Source: Ceriagrion tenellum (lineage: Eukaryota > Arthropoda > Insecta > Odonata > Coenagrionidae). Taken from it: a DNA stretch of 64,000 bases. The position numbers and the translations under genes were made by a program. The stretch is taken from the NCBI GenBank assembly GCA_963169105.1, contig OY720635.1, forward strand, positions 159,603,645-159,667,644, in the 5' to 3' direction. The notes beneath the pieces were generated by a model. The model was not told the DNA's origin. It made no database searches and saw only the letters and a list, made by a program, of their open reading frames with translations. This document shows positions 13,005-24,120 of the stretch, piece after piece; positions within the stretch are counted from its first letter, which is position 1; each line of letters begins with the position of its first letter.

Positions 13005-15173
13005 ATGAATAACTTACGTGCAGAAACAAATTGCGCGAAAACCTGCGGAACGCCGCAAGTAATCACTGCATGTCAAAATTTCATAAGGGAAATTAGAAAC
13101 ATTAAATTGAAATGGAATTTGCTTAAAGAATTAATTGGTGAAAAACAAATAGATCGGTCGATGATGCAGTTAGGATTAAATGGAATTTGTAAGAAGCCGT
13201 GGCACTCTCGTCGTCGGGCCGTGGTCCGCCGGAAGAATGGAAGGGATCGCGCGGGAAAGGAAAAGCACCAGTCTGGCACAATTACGCTTTATTGTCTCAC
13301 TTCATCTACATACCAACGCCGACTGACGACCGTCGCATCGTCTCCTTCTCGTCGGCGCGTCTCCCCGTTGCTATTGGCTCGGACGCCTCGCATGATACGG
13401 TCCAAAGTACATCTTACCTTACTTGGGCATGCGAGCGCTCCCGGCGGCCGAAGGGACTGGGTGGTGGGGCGTTGGGAGGGCAAAGGTGCTTAGCGCAGCG
13501 GTTAGGTGTGAGAGGGAGGAAGGAAGGAATATGTCGGCCGCCTCTTACAAATTGTTATTAATGATTCAAAACATTTAGCCTCTGAATTTAATAATTACTT
13601 CAACAAAATTTTTGAATGTGCAAAAGTAAGATGTAATGATGAGAACAGGGCACGTACTCAAAACCAATGTGCGAAAAAAAGTGAGTTGACTTCCTTTTTC
13701 ATGGAACCAGTGGTGCCAATCGAAATTGTAAAATTAGTAAAAAATCTTTCGTGTAACAAGTCCCGTGGACAAGATGGTATAGATACCAAAATGTTGAAAT
13801 TAGTCGACGTTGTTGCTACGGTGTTTTCTCACGTTTGTAACTTAAGTTTTATCAATGGCGTATTTCCGAGCCCTTTGAAGAAAGCTGTTGTTATACCATT
13901 ACTCAAAAAAGGGGACAGACTGCAAATCACGAATTATCGACCGATGTCTCTTTTGTCAGTGTTTGCAAAAATTCTAGAGAAACTTGTTAAAAGCCGCCTA
14001 CTGAAATTCCTAGATAAAACCAAATTTTTTTAGCGAAAACCAGTTTGGATATAGACACGGATTTGGAACTGAAGATGCTCTAGGGAAGCATATGACCGAA
14101 GTATACAAATCAGTCAATTCAAGCATGCGGACTATTGGGTTTTGTCTAGATATAACTAAGGCATTTGATACACTCTCGCACAAAGTATTATTAATGAAAC
14201 TTGAGCAAACCGGAATATGTGGAATATCACTAAAGTGGTTCGAAAGTTATTTGTCAACGAGAGCACAATGTGTGAAAGTAAATAATTGTTTTGGTGAATA
14301 TGTAACTATTGAGACGGGAGTTCCACAGGGCTCTGTTCTAGGACATATTCTGTTTTTGATTTACGTAAACGATTTGTGTGAAAATAAATTCAATGGTAAA
14401 CTCACAGCTTTTGCTGATGACATAGCGCTGTGCTACTCAGCACCTAATTGGTATTGTGCTGAAACATTTGTTAAAGAGGATCTACGTTTCTTACAAAAAT
14501 GGTTTGATTTCAATGGGTTCGAGTTAAGTGAAAAGACGAAGTGTATGTGTTATGACATCTGAAATACAAGTATTTTTAATTGTAAGTTCGTATTTTATAC
14601 TACAAATTGTTTTAATTATGCTTCTAACTGTCCAGATATTGAGAGAGTGAATGAAATGAAATATTTGGGAGTAATTTTAGACCGTAATCTACGCTGAGAT
14701 AAACATTTACTTACTGTAAACAAATGCCTTAGAAGTGCCTTGTCCAAATTTTACTTCTTACGAAACAAATGTCCACTTCCGGTCAAAAAAAACTATTTAT
14801 CATGCTCTTGTTCATTCCAAAATCTCTTATGGTATAATCTGCTGGGGCAGTGCATACATGAACGCATTTAAGTGTGCACTCGTCTTGCAAAAAAAAAATA
14901 ATTCGTGTAATATTGTCCAAAAATTCTTATAAACACTCATTTCCGTTGTTCGTGGCCCTCAAATTGTTGCCACTAAGGCATTTGTATTTATTTAAAGTCT
15001 TAAAATTTTTTTATGCCAGGAGTGGCAATATTCCGAGTGAATCTGATAATTGTAAATATAATCTAAGGAATGATTCAAACATTGTAACAAGCAGACCAAG
15101 ATTGACTTTATATAAACGTTGCTTTCTCTATATGGGGCCAAAGATATTTAATTTATTGCCCGCTGAAATTTAA
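13005..15173 (+). pseudogene. LINE ORF2 part 2: reverse transcriptase (interrupted and frameshifted)
   Basis: After a basic linker, the frame is broken by a transposon at 13188-13549 and resumes with VINDSKHLASEFNNYF, the expected continuation. Reverse transcriptase motifs follow in order: NKSRGQDGID (about 13755), VVIPLLKKGD with NYRPMSLLS (about 13890-13955), LDITKAFDTLSHK (about 14150), TGVPQGSVLG (about 14315) and AFADDIAL (about 14410), which keeps the catalytic Asp pair. A T run near 14025-14032 shifts the frame. Stops occur at 14560-14562 and again near 14698, where a Trp codon has become TGA after LDRNLR. The C-terminal domain ends in GPKIFNLLPAEI at 15170, then TAA. This enzyme would copy element RNA at the nicked target. 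It cannot be made intact here. Confidence 0.9.
13188..13549. mobile_element. 362-bp non-autonomous DNA transposon, TGTAAGA termini, AATT duplication
   Basis: The insertion is GC-rich against an AT-rich LINE host, so its edges show clearly. It begins TGTAAGAAGCCG and ends with the complement of TGTAAGAGGCGG, so the terminal inverted repeats match at 10 of 12 positions, with a perfect first seven. Both sides are flanked by AATT (13184-13187 and 13550-13553). Removing the element and one AATT restores an open LINE reading frame (NGI joined to VINDSK), which confirms the boundaries. A 4-bp duplication with TGTNR termini is the pattern described for Ginger-type transposons; that class assignment is inference, since no transposase is encoded. 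Short frames inside it are not genes. Confidence 0.85.
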
Positions 15174-15446
15174 AAAATTTAATTCTAAAAAAAAATGTTA
15201 AAACTTGCCAAAGACTGGCTTTTTTCTCAAGAAAAAATTGAACATTTATTTTGATGGTATTACAACTTTGTAACAATACTTATGTAACAGCTACTGCGTT
15301 TATTTTTATGGCATATATTTTTGTAATCTGCTGGTGGCTAAATTCTGGTCTTATGACCCTGGAGACCACCTAAAGCTTCCTCTTCCTTGCTGTTACCAGT
15401 TTGTGTAACAAAAATTCTTTGGGAGTAAATAAATTATTATTATTAT

Positions 15447-16260
15447 TGCGGTGGAGACCTCTGTGGGAAAGAGGGGAGATAAAGAGGATGGGAGAGAGGG
15501 GAGATAAAGAGGAGGAAGAAGGGGTCGACTCGTTTAATTTTCCCCGGAAAATGTTTTGTGCCCTCCCTTAAAATCTGCCTCTTCCCCGAACCAACAGCAG
15601 CAGCCGAGTACTCCACTGCCACGACCAGTCTCGCTCAAAAGGGGAGAGAGCACCCCGTGTGCATCTCCAGTGATTCCTCCTCCAACCGATACAGATTTCT
15701 CTCTCTCTCCTCCGTAAATAGCCAGCTTATCCCTCCCGCGCGCAGACACCTCGCAACTCCTCCACCACTCCCTCACCCTCTTCCCAGCGTCTTCAATCTT
15801 CACGCAACAGCCCATCCTCCAGCGTAACCCTTCCCCCCCTTCCTCTCCGCCTCTCTCGAGAACCAAATCCCATACCCCCCCGCCCCCCCTTGGCCGATGT
15901 TCTTCCCGGCCCTTTTCCTCCCCGCTCCCGACACATCTCGCATCCATCACAACCCGACCGCGATAGTGCAATCCATCCTCTCTCTCTCTCTTTCTTGCTC
16001 TCAAATCATTTTGCGCCTTTCCCCGGCACCCACCTCATCCCCCATCTCCCACGCATCATCCCCACACTCTGCGCCCACCTTGCGAGTGCGCCGCGCGCTC
16101 GTCTTCTTTTCAACGGCGTAGGTAGGTGTGAGATCGTACGTTCTCTCGTGGCTCTAAATTTATTCATTGATTGTACACGTTTGGAACATTCGTTCCTGAG
16201 AAGGGCTTCTGAAATCTTACTGAAAATTTTTATTACCTTTGGTTTTTTTCTTTTACATCT
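15447..16260. other. Purine- then pyrimidine-rich island, no gene recognised
   Basis: Directly after the LINE tail is a purine-rich stretch with two 18-base copies of a GAGGGGAGATAAAGAGGA unit at 15471-15488 and 15495-15512 (24-base period). From about 15560 to 16120 the plus strand is C/T-rich. Open frames on both strands are of low complexity and have no recognisable domain. Confidence 0.6.
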
Positions 16261-16680
16261 AATCATTAGTCTATTACTCGTTAACATATCTCTTATCAGA
16301 ACAAATTTCGCAGTATTTAGACTGGTCTGACCCACGGACCGGTAGTCCAAACAGGATAGGCAAAAAAAATACTTTTCGTTCATTCAAACTTTCGGCGAAA
16401 CAAGCGATAATTGAAGAGATGAACGTATGAATAAATATTTATATATTTATAGTGCATGTAATGTATGTAGTGTTAGTAATGTATAATCATTAGTTTATTA
16501 CTTGTTAATATATCTCTTTTCAGAATAACTTTCGCAGTATTTATACTGGTCTGACCCACAGACTGGTACTCCAAACAGGATAGGCGAAAAAAAAAACTTT
16601 TTGTTCATTCAAATTTTCGGGGAAACAGCGATAATTGAAGAGATTAACATGTAAATAATTATTTATATATTTATCCTGAA
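16261..16680. repeat. Direct duplication with a 224-base period
   Basis: Sequence starting AATCATTAGT at 16261 recurs starting at 16485. About 190 bases of each copy align with scattered substitutions and small length changes, including shared blocks such as CTGGTCTGACCCAC, CCAAACAGGATAGGC and GCGATAATTGAAGAGAT. Similarity fades near 16451 and 16675. The divergence indicates an old tandem duplication, or two adjacent copies of an unrecognised repeat. No coding potential was seen. Confidence 0.9.
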
Positions 16681-17759
16681 GTGTTTTGTATGTATGTTTA
16701 TTTTTGCCTTTATTTATGTTTATGATTGAAGCTTTTGGATGCGTTATAAACACGTGTGCGTTCGTGAGAAGAATTGTGGGGAGGAGTGGGTGAGGATGAG
16801 CGATGAAGGAATGAAACCCAGCTGCAGAAAATATCAATCTCTTTCGCTCTCTCCCGACCGCTCCTTGCCTCCCCCCCTCTCCTAAACCCCAACCCCCCCA
16901 CTACCCTCCCTGCGCTGCGCGGCATCTGAAATCCTCACATCCGACTGACTCCCCTTCCCGCTTCGGAGCCTTTCATATTATTCGGCGCGCGGGTTGGATT
17001 CGGGTTATTATCCCTCGCGTTCCTTTTATATTTCTATCTCGCGGCTCTGGTATGTGAGTGAATATAGTCAGGTGTGTGTGAATGCAGGTGGGTGTGTATA
17101 TTTTTGTGTGCGCTTTTTGTACGTACGCACTTTCATGCGCATGCTTTTTCTTGTACGCCCTCATTTCTATGTGCCATACATCCCGCTGTCATCTCCCTTT
17201 TCACTCACTTCTCGTCTCTTTCACGCTGCTCTGGCGCGAGAAGAGTCTCATGCTCCCCGTATTTCCTCTTCTCCGAGCCCTCCCAACCGCCTCTCCTCTC
17301 GTCTGTTTCTCTCGCCTCCCGATTTCTCTCTCTGCTCGTTACACGTCCCATCTTCCACGACCTCCCGCATCAAACCGTTTCGATCCGTTGCTTGGAGCAG
17401 CGTTCCGAGGTCCCCCTTGTATTCTCGCACGCACGTTATTCCCTTATCGTGCCATTCCACGTTTGCTTTCTTCTTCATTTTCACCCTCCTATTTTCCTCT
17501 TAACTGTTTGTCTCCGAGGTCGGAGCAGCGAAAGTGGTCGACCGCGAAGGATCTGGTCTTCCACTGGTCTTCTCTGCTTTTGAGAGGCGAGGAAAAGAAA
17601 TGTGCTCGCACGACAAGTGAAACATATTGATTTCGCAGTGGTAATTTAGGAACTGAGTGGCCTTACGTGTGATTGGGCTTCGATCTATTTGTGTTAGGTT
17701 TCATAGAATTTAATGTTATACGGTGATTTCCTTCGGCTGGTTTCGAAGCACACATACAA
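16681..17759. other. Unassigned DNA with C/T-rich island
   Basis: Mixed composition with GT/TG-rich sequence at 17050-17170 and a C/T-rich island at about 17180-17500. Three overlapping plus-strand frames of 169-182 codons are open over the same bases, which marks them as compositional rather than coding. No gene was recognised. Confidence 0.55.
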
Positions 17760-18375
17760 AAAAAATGAGACGTAGCGTTAAAGAAACTAGGTTTTGTTAA
17801 GTGTATAATATGGAGGTCCTCGGATGAAAAAAATCAAAGAGAGATACTAATTCGCTCTGGTTAGGCCACACCTCGATTACGCCGCGAGCATTTGGGACCC
17901 TGGTCATAAAGATTTAACCAAAAAAATTAATAAATTACAAAGAAAAGTAGAATGCTTCGTTAAAAGCTGCGACGAGAAAACATATAGTGTCTCACAACTT
18001 TTAATGGGATTAAGGTGGGAGGCCATAGAGACTCGGAGGCTACACGCTTGCCTTAGATTGATTGAAGGTTGAAATTCAGAACGTGTGTTTCAGAGCGACA
18101 CAGAGAATATTATCATGGCCACTCACTACATTCCTAGGTCTGGCAGAGGCGATAAAATAAGAGAGATACACTGCCGAGCAGATAGGTGCAAAAACTCGTT
18201 CTTTCCGCGAACAATAAGCGACCACAATAAAAACTGAGCTCCACTAAATACACTCCCATTATACACGTCACCATTTTACCTCGCAAAACCCTCATCTTTA
18301 GAAGGCTGATGGCCAAACAGCCCCTGCTACACGCCCATACGGCGGCTCTCAGGTTAGTATGTAGATGTAGATGAA
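17760..18375 (+). mobile_element. 3' end of a second LINE (reverse transcriptase C-terminal region)
   Basis: After a frameshift near 17850, the plus strand reads LVRPHLDYAASIWDP, then KKINKLQRKVECFV, LRWEAIETRRLHACLRLI, and HYIPRSGRGDKIREIHCR followed by KNSFFPRTISDHN. This is the C-terminal half of a LINE reverse transcriptase protein of the CR1/jockey-like type. The coding remnant has stops, for example after LIEG and near 18237. The 3' untranslated sequence CACGCCCATACGGCGGCTCTCAGG leads to a short ATGTAG tandem tail at about 18358-18373. It differs from the PHD LINE at 10.8-15.4 kb, so two LINE families are present. Confidence 0.88.
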
Positions 18376-18656
18376 GGCTTCAATGAAGATATTCCAAGTC
18401 AATCCAGAAAGCTCTTTAAATTTTTTCAATTAATAATTTTTTTATTTTCAGTTGTGACTTTTGAATCTGTAATAACTCTTAGGTTTCGAGTAGGAGAATC
18501 ACACGATCATGGACAATTTTTCTTTTCGCTGTTTAATTTTCATTGTGTGTCTCGCGTATTGTGCTAAATGCTTATTCTATACTTAGACCCATCCGTTTCT
18601 CGTGGTATGTGAGCGTGTTCGATCGTTTAGGAATAATTCCGTGTATGTTATACATA

Positions 18657-19041
18657 CGAGGGTAAGTCAATAAATAAGTCGCAAATGTCAGCATTTCATC
18701 ATCAAAATCAGTCGTAAACATTTCATTGGGAACGCTTGGAACAACCAGCGTACAGTCCCGACTTAGCCCCCAGTGGTTTTCATCTGTTTGGGCCCCTAAA
18801 AAATAATTTGGGTGGCCGTCATTTTGATACAGATGATGCTGTAATCTATGAGGTTACACGTTGGCTGCGACAGCAACCAAAGGACTTCTCTGCTGCTGGC
18901 TTTCAAAGACTTGTAAAGAGATGGGATAAGTGCCTGAATGTACAGGGTGAATATGTGGAAAAGTGAAATAAATGTCAGAAAGTTACTTTAATTATCTATG
19001 CCTCAATTCAGTTTTGCGACTTATTTATTGACTCACCCTCG
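18657..19041 (+). mobile_element. Internally deleted mariner-like transposon
   Basis: The 29-base ends, 18657-18685 and the complement of 19013-19041, match at 28 positions (CGAGGGT versus CGAGGGT at the tips, one A/G difference further in). TA flanks both sides at 18655-18656 and 19042-19043, the expected mariner target duplication. Only 385 bases remain of the usual element of roughly 1.3 kb. The near-perfect ends suggest the copy is fairly young. A small frame inside retains the C-terminal transposase segment. Confidence 0.93.
18727..18966 (+). pseudogene. C-terminal remnant of mariner transposase
   Basis: The frame reads WERLEQPAYSPDLAPSGFHLFGPLK and runs to a TGA at 18964-18966. YSPDLAPSxxHLF is the highly conserved block of mariner transposases that carries the third catalytic Asp. 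The following GRHFDTDDAV and a C-terminal RWDKCLNVQGEYVE also match family spacing. The DNA-binding domain and the first two catalytic Asp residues are gone, deleted with the internal portion, so it cannot catalyse transposition. No in-frame ATG starts the piece, so I mark it as a broken gene. Confidence 0.9.
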
Positions 19042-19043
19042 TA

Positions 19044-20837
19044 TATTGACGTTGCATTACTAAACTGTAGTCTCGATGGACATGATATTACAAGCATTTC
19101 ATTGTAGACTTTATTCTTTAGCCCTTAATTTTTTTTCTGTTGAATAAGATCTTGTTTTTTTGCAGATCCATGTTCTCCCGCAATTTCATAATTTATCCCG
19201 GCGTTCTACCCTCGGGACGTGACACAAAATTCTTGCCAGTCCATTTCACTCCGACGTAATCTCCTCACATCTGCAGGTGTGGAGACTTCTTATAGTTTTC
19301 TTAAGTATTTCTCCACATTGCGTCGCGTTATTATCTCAAACTGCATATCATATGTAATGCGGAATTGCGTGAGAGTGCTTTTTGCTGGAGTCAGTTTTTT
19401 TTAAATTGCACGTCTGGTTACCTCCCTGGTGAAGGAAATGTTCTCTCCGATGTCGACGTTTTATTGGCTGAAGATTCCTTTCTCTCCACCCTCCGACTTA
19501 ACTTTTCCTTTCCAGTCAGTACCTGTGGATCGATGGGCGATGCTTCTTAGTATCGATTATTTAATGGCTGACTCTTCGCATGACTTCACCTTTTTCTTTG
19601 TATTTACCTCTCCTCGTCTTGCATTCAGTTATGCTCATACTAGAGCTAAATATTTTTTGGGTAATAAATGAAATCCAGTTGTATACCTTCAATAAATTAT
19701 TTTCCCTTTTCTTAATTTGCCGAAATGTTCCATCTGTACGCGATAGTGAACATCTTTTGAATTCTATTATTTTCCTTTTACTGTTCATCTCAGTATTATT
19801 GTTGGGATTTTTGCTGCAAAACACTTACCGTTTGTTCAGAAGGTCGAGGATTTCAATGTCACTGCACGCGTGGATTTCGCTTCGGCTTCATGGTCTTTAT
19901 TGTTCTTACTAATTTTATCTGCGGTACGTAAAGGCTCGCGTTGTTATATACCCTAAAGACCAGTGAATAGAACTATCTGAAATTTCCTACCAGCGGCATG
20001 TAGCACGTATTTAACTGGTATATGTATATCACTCTACTGAAAATTTATTTTTATCCTGCATGTAATCATCTCGCTATTGGAGTTTTTCCTAAATTTCTTT
20101 CAGTAATTTTGGTTGGTAGTTAATTAATTTCTCCTCTGTCGTTTTTTTGCGTTCACGGATTACCCAAATCGAAGCTATGGGTTTGGTGTTCCAATCTGAT
20201 TACTTTATCGCTGATAATACCGTCCTCGCCTTCTGTCTGCGTGTAACATATCCCGATAGTTCATTATTGTAGTCTGGTATCCCCGAATTGTAGTAAATGC
20301 CGAAGGAAACTATTTTGTCTATGCTTTGTCGTAGTTTTTATTCATTATTCTGATTTCTTAAGCTCTTTTGTCACATCCTCATCTTAAATTTTTCTTGAAA
20401 ACCACTTCTCTCCTTTGCCTTGATAAACTTTGTGGCCGAGGTAATTTTTTTTGTTGGACGGTTTAATTCTATGGTTTCATCGTTCTACCATGGCCTGACC
20501 AACTTACGGCCATTATCCAACGGACAGACTGTTCGTAGGTCGTTTCTCAGTATTCTTTTCATTCTCCATTTTTTCTTTATTCGTTATTTACTCTTATATT
20601 TAACTATAATATTTTATGGAAAAATTCCATATTCATTATTCTCAGATTGTTTCGTGGTGCATCGGTTTTATTACTACCATCTTGGATTTCTTAAACTATG
20701 TGGTGAATTACAAGATCCATTGCAATATGCAGTTGTAACTAAAAAGTCTCAAAGCAAAAGTATTTTTGTACTTTGATTTCGTTCCGCGGAAACTCGCCTT
20801 TAATTTGTGGGGAGCGGAGAAAACGTGTAATATAATT
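19044..20837. other. Unassigned AT-rich DNA
   Basis: No gene, RNA gene or repeat family was recognised. Short open frames are hydrophobic and lack motifs. A pyrimidine tract ending CTGCAG then GTGTGG at about 19270-19285 resembles a splice acceptor, but no exon could be supported. Confidence 0.55.
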
Positions 20838-20890
20838 CGGAATTTCTGACGGTCCGGAGAGGCAACGGACCGAAACATTCGAGGTGCTGC
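20838..20890 (+). repeat. Degenerate hammerhead-like core (possible Penelope terminal-repeat piece)
   Basis: CTGACG at 20846 is followed by a 5-bp stem (GTCCG with CGGAC, loop GAGAGGCAA) and then CGAAACATTC. The layout of CTGANG, short stem and GAAAC resembles the hammerhead-like cores of the fold-back repeats elsewhere in the window, but the second A of CTGANGA is replaced. A single arm is present. Membership in the Penelope-type group is inference and may be wrong. Confidence 0.35.
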
Positions 20891-20899
20891 TATAAACGA

Positions 20900-22760
20900 T
20901 TTCTTACCAGTGGCTGAAGTAATGAAACGAAAAGGAATCCTTAATCCCTCGATGGCGCCACCTTTCGCCCGAATGGCTCTCTGCGCTAGAATCCCTTACC
21001 CTGTGCCGCTCCTGAGTTTTCTCGTGTGCGCGAGGGGGGCGAGGGTGTGGGCGACACCCCCTACCCCCCTCATAAACCCTCCCACCCTATTCCAACCCCA
21101 TCCCAAGCTCCCTCTCGGCGTCTTACTTTCACTTCCTCCCACGCATTTCGCCCGCTCATCTGCCGCTTCCTCAGCATCGCACCCTCCCGGTCACCGCCCT
21201 ACTCTCGTCCCTCCCCTCTTAATTTCCCCCGTCCTCGCCGTTTATGTTTCCGGGTTCCCTTCCACACCTCTACCTCACTCTTCCCCCCCAACCGCCCCGC
21301 TTATTTCCAACCACCCTCGTTCCCCTCGTAATCTCATCCCTTCGTTAAAAGCACCTCTTTCTCTCCTCGACCATCATCTCCTCCGAATAACGCCGCCCAA
21401 GATTTCGTCGCCGCTCTTCCGGTTTTTGCTAATAAGAGCGCGTGGGAGAAGAATCGGGAGGTTTCAAAGTGCGGGAGGGGGGGCGTGATTGTCGAGACGT
21501 TTCGAGATACGTCCTCCTCCTCCTCCCATCCACCTGCCAAGGGATGGGAAGGAAATGAGTTGAGTTTTTCCGTGGCTCTGAGGGGTTTAAAGTGCTCCTT
21601 TTTATGCGTTCGAGGGAAATCCTTCTCCCTGGCGTCAACAGCCTTCTGCTTCTCGGATGTTGGTGAAAAGAGAGGCGCGAATCGCGGAAGCGATGGAGGC
21701 CGGTCGCGGTGAGGCGCGCGTAAACGCACCATTTTCTCCTACCGCAACCCCACAACTCCCTCCCTTTCCACTCCTCCCGGAATATCGCCCATCTTGGAGT
21801 CTCATTTTATTCCGGCGTTCCTGGGTTATCTCTCCACTCTCTCCCTCTCTTGCCCGCCCGCGCAAACCTCCCCGCCGTCGCCTCTTGTCGGGTACGAGAG
21901 CGTTGCGTTATCGCAAAAATGGCCCCGGGGATCCACCACGTTCCGACTCACTTTGACTCGTTTCAAAAGGCGCGGCGAAACTAATTAGTCCCATTTCCGA
22001 CTTGCGTAAACATTTACGCATATATATTTATTTATATTGTATGTTTTTGAGGCTCACGCACTGCGAGTGTGTGTTTGCCTTGGTCCGAAGAACACGGTGG
22101 GCTCGACGCCGTTGACTGCCGACTCCCGTTGCGATTTGTTTTTACGTTTTCATTCTTGTTGTGCTTCATTTGTTACACGGTTTTTTGCCAATGAGTTGAG
22201 GGGAGTACACACGGGCACGTGTGTTCGTGCGCTTACGTCTATGTTCGTCCCTTTTTTAAATGGCTTTTCTTTTTTATTATTGTTTCCCATTCCCTTGACG
22301 CTGCCGGTGACATCCACGAAAGTCCTGTCTTGTTCCCGCCGCCGCGCGTCATCCAATCACTGCGCTCCCACACTCGCCCGTTCGATGGCTTTAATCGCTC
22401 CGGGAGTGCCGATAGGTTTGTCGCCCGCACTGCCCGCTCATTTGTCGCGATTAGTCGTCGTCGTCGGCCTCGTGCGTGCGTCACATGTTGTCATTCTGCT
22501 TACTCTTTTCCACGCCTCGTCCCATCCGCGGGCGCCCGTGGTTGGACGAAGGGCAGATGTTTTTTTTTTGCAGGGGATCGGTGGGCGCAGAGAGACCGTC
22601 CTCGCCTCTGCCCCGTGGTGCACCGGCACGAATTCGTCCTCCGTTCGAGCACTATTGTTTTTATTTTGTTCGTTACGCACTGCACGCGTTCCCTCCTGCG
22701 CTCATCCCTCTGGGCTTGACCTACACCATCGCTTCAGGTATCAAATCCGGCTCTCCCGAA
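20900..22760. other. GC-rich islands, no gene supported
   Basis: Positions 20940-21960 are C/T-rich and CpG-containing, and 22030-22740 are also GC-rich. A 331-codon plus-strand frame and several overlapping frames on both strands are open, but they show no domain and no consistent coding bias, and neighbouring frames are equally open. A promoter-associated CpG island is possible; I see no exon. Confidence 0.45.
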
Positions 22761-24120
22761 AAACTGTTTTTAATATTCATTTCATTGCATTCCTCGATTG
22801 CGTTTTACCTTCGTATAAAATAACTTTTCTGTGTGATTTGTGGAAAAGTAATACATTAACTTCCATATGTTACCGTAAAGAGGTTTTATTAAAGGAAACT
22901 ACGCATTACTCCCATTGCCCTTTGATTTTAAATGCTGTGGTCGAATTCCATAATAATTTAGGAGCAATAACAATTTTTATTACGCGCGAAGTTGTTTTTA
23001 CTTTTACAAAATTATTGGCATTTTCACTTTAACAAACATATTTGTTCTCTTGAATTTTTCGACGTCGCGGAATATTTGTGGAAAATAGATTATTGTTTCT
23101 GGGAATTTAGACTGAGGAAGATTCTATGGCGTCCTCGGAAAACTGGACCATATCCATATAGTGAGACACAGGTACGGGATAGCTTTTTCAAAACTCGAAT
23201 CGTTCGGGTGTCAATATGTTTCTTGGTAAATCCGTGAACTCCATTGTAATTAAGAACTAGGTTTTGTAAGGTTTTCTGGTTTGTAAGGTATCTGGAAACT
23301 GAGGATAGGACCTGGAGGTTTTTTTCTCCTGAATAAATATGTTAATCTTAAAACAGAAATGTTTATCAGTGTTTTCATTCGTGTGTTCGATGAAAGTGTG
23401 AATGAGGTATTAATGGATATTGTAGCTATGTAGCTGTAGGTGCCGAGTGACACATGGATTAATGATTAAAGATAACAGCAAGTTCAACTTTCCTCTATTT
23501 TTATTGCTACCTTCATTCTCAAGTAGTTCCTGTTTTCCTCCTCGATGTTGAAGTGGCAAATATTTTGTAATGTGCGATTAAATCTAAAGTATTTTTCTCC
23601 GAATTCTACAATATAACGTGTAGACTGGATATTCCAAGCTCTTTCCTCAATTTGTCTATCGCAGTTAATTCATGCAGCCGTGAGAGCGAAATATGTTATA
23701 GGCGTCTGTAAAAAGAGCGCCTCTATCGCGTCATTGCAAATTTGTTGCTTTGCGCTCAGAATTTTAATTATACATTTATATGCTCAAGTTGAGCTTCACT
23801 GTTAAGGTTGTTGTCAACATTTAGAAACTTAAGGAAAAATATGGCGCAAGCTTGTTTAAAATTCTAATTGGAGAAATAGCTATAAAATATTTATATTTGT
23901 TAAAAATATCCCTTATAGCAGCGGCACATTAATATTTTAATTTCATGTGTAGTTTGTGCTCCAGTATTTAGTGGCAAATAAACCTGCATTTGTGTAGAAT
24001 GGTACAGTTTCGTAACTTCTTAGAGGACTCCATTCCTCTGATGATAGAGGACGAATGCCACTATACATTGTCCTTTTTGTATTGTCATTTCGATCCCTAA
24101 CCGATACTTCTGACTGTAAA
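22761..24120. other. AT-rich DNA, nothing recognised
   Basis: No gene, RNA gene or repeat terminus was recognised. The composition is ordinary and all frames are frequently interrupted. Confidence 0.6.

Larger units (their letters stand above)
10801..15446 (+). mobile_element. Near-full-length, inactive LINE with PHD-finger ORF1
   Basis: A non-LTR retrotransposon in the standard order: a leader, ORF1 (PHD finger, coiled coil, RNA-binding-like domain), ORF2 (APE-type endonuclease, reverse transcriptase, C-terminal domain), a short 3' untranslated region and a (TTA)n tail at 15427-15446. PHD-type ORF1 proteins and this C-terminal pattern (HxFPLFxAxKxLPL then GPKIFNLLP) are seen in CR1/L2/jockey-group LINEs; I do not assign the clade more finely. 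Frameshifts at T runs, several stops and one DNA-transposon insertion (13188-13549) make it non-functional. The 5' end is an estimate and I found no clear target-site duplication. Confidence 0.88.

Noticed and set aside
20950..20964. Insect CTCF-like core (complement of AGGTGGCGC)
   Set aside because: A degenerate 9-base motif is expected about twice by chance in 64 kb; no supporting context. A weaker match at 39229-39246 was rejected for the same reason.
22037..23032. 331-codon plus-strand open frame
   Set aside because: No ATG-context, domain or codon evidence; overlapping frames on both strands are also open and the right half runs into AT-rich DNA with plain hydrophobic sequence.
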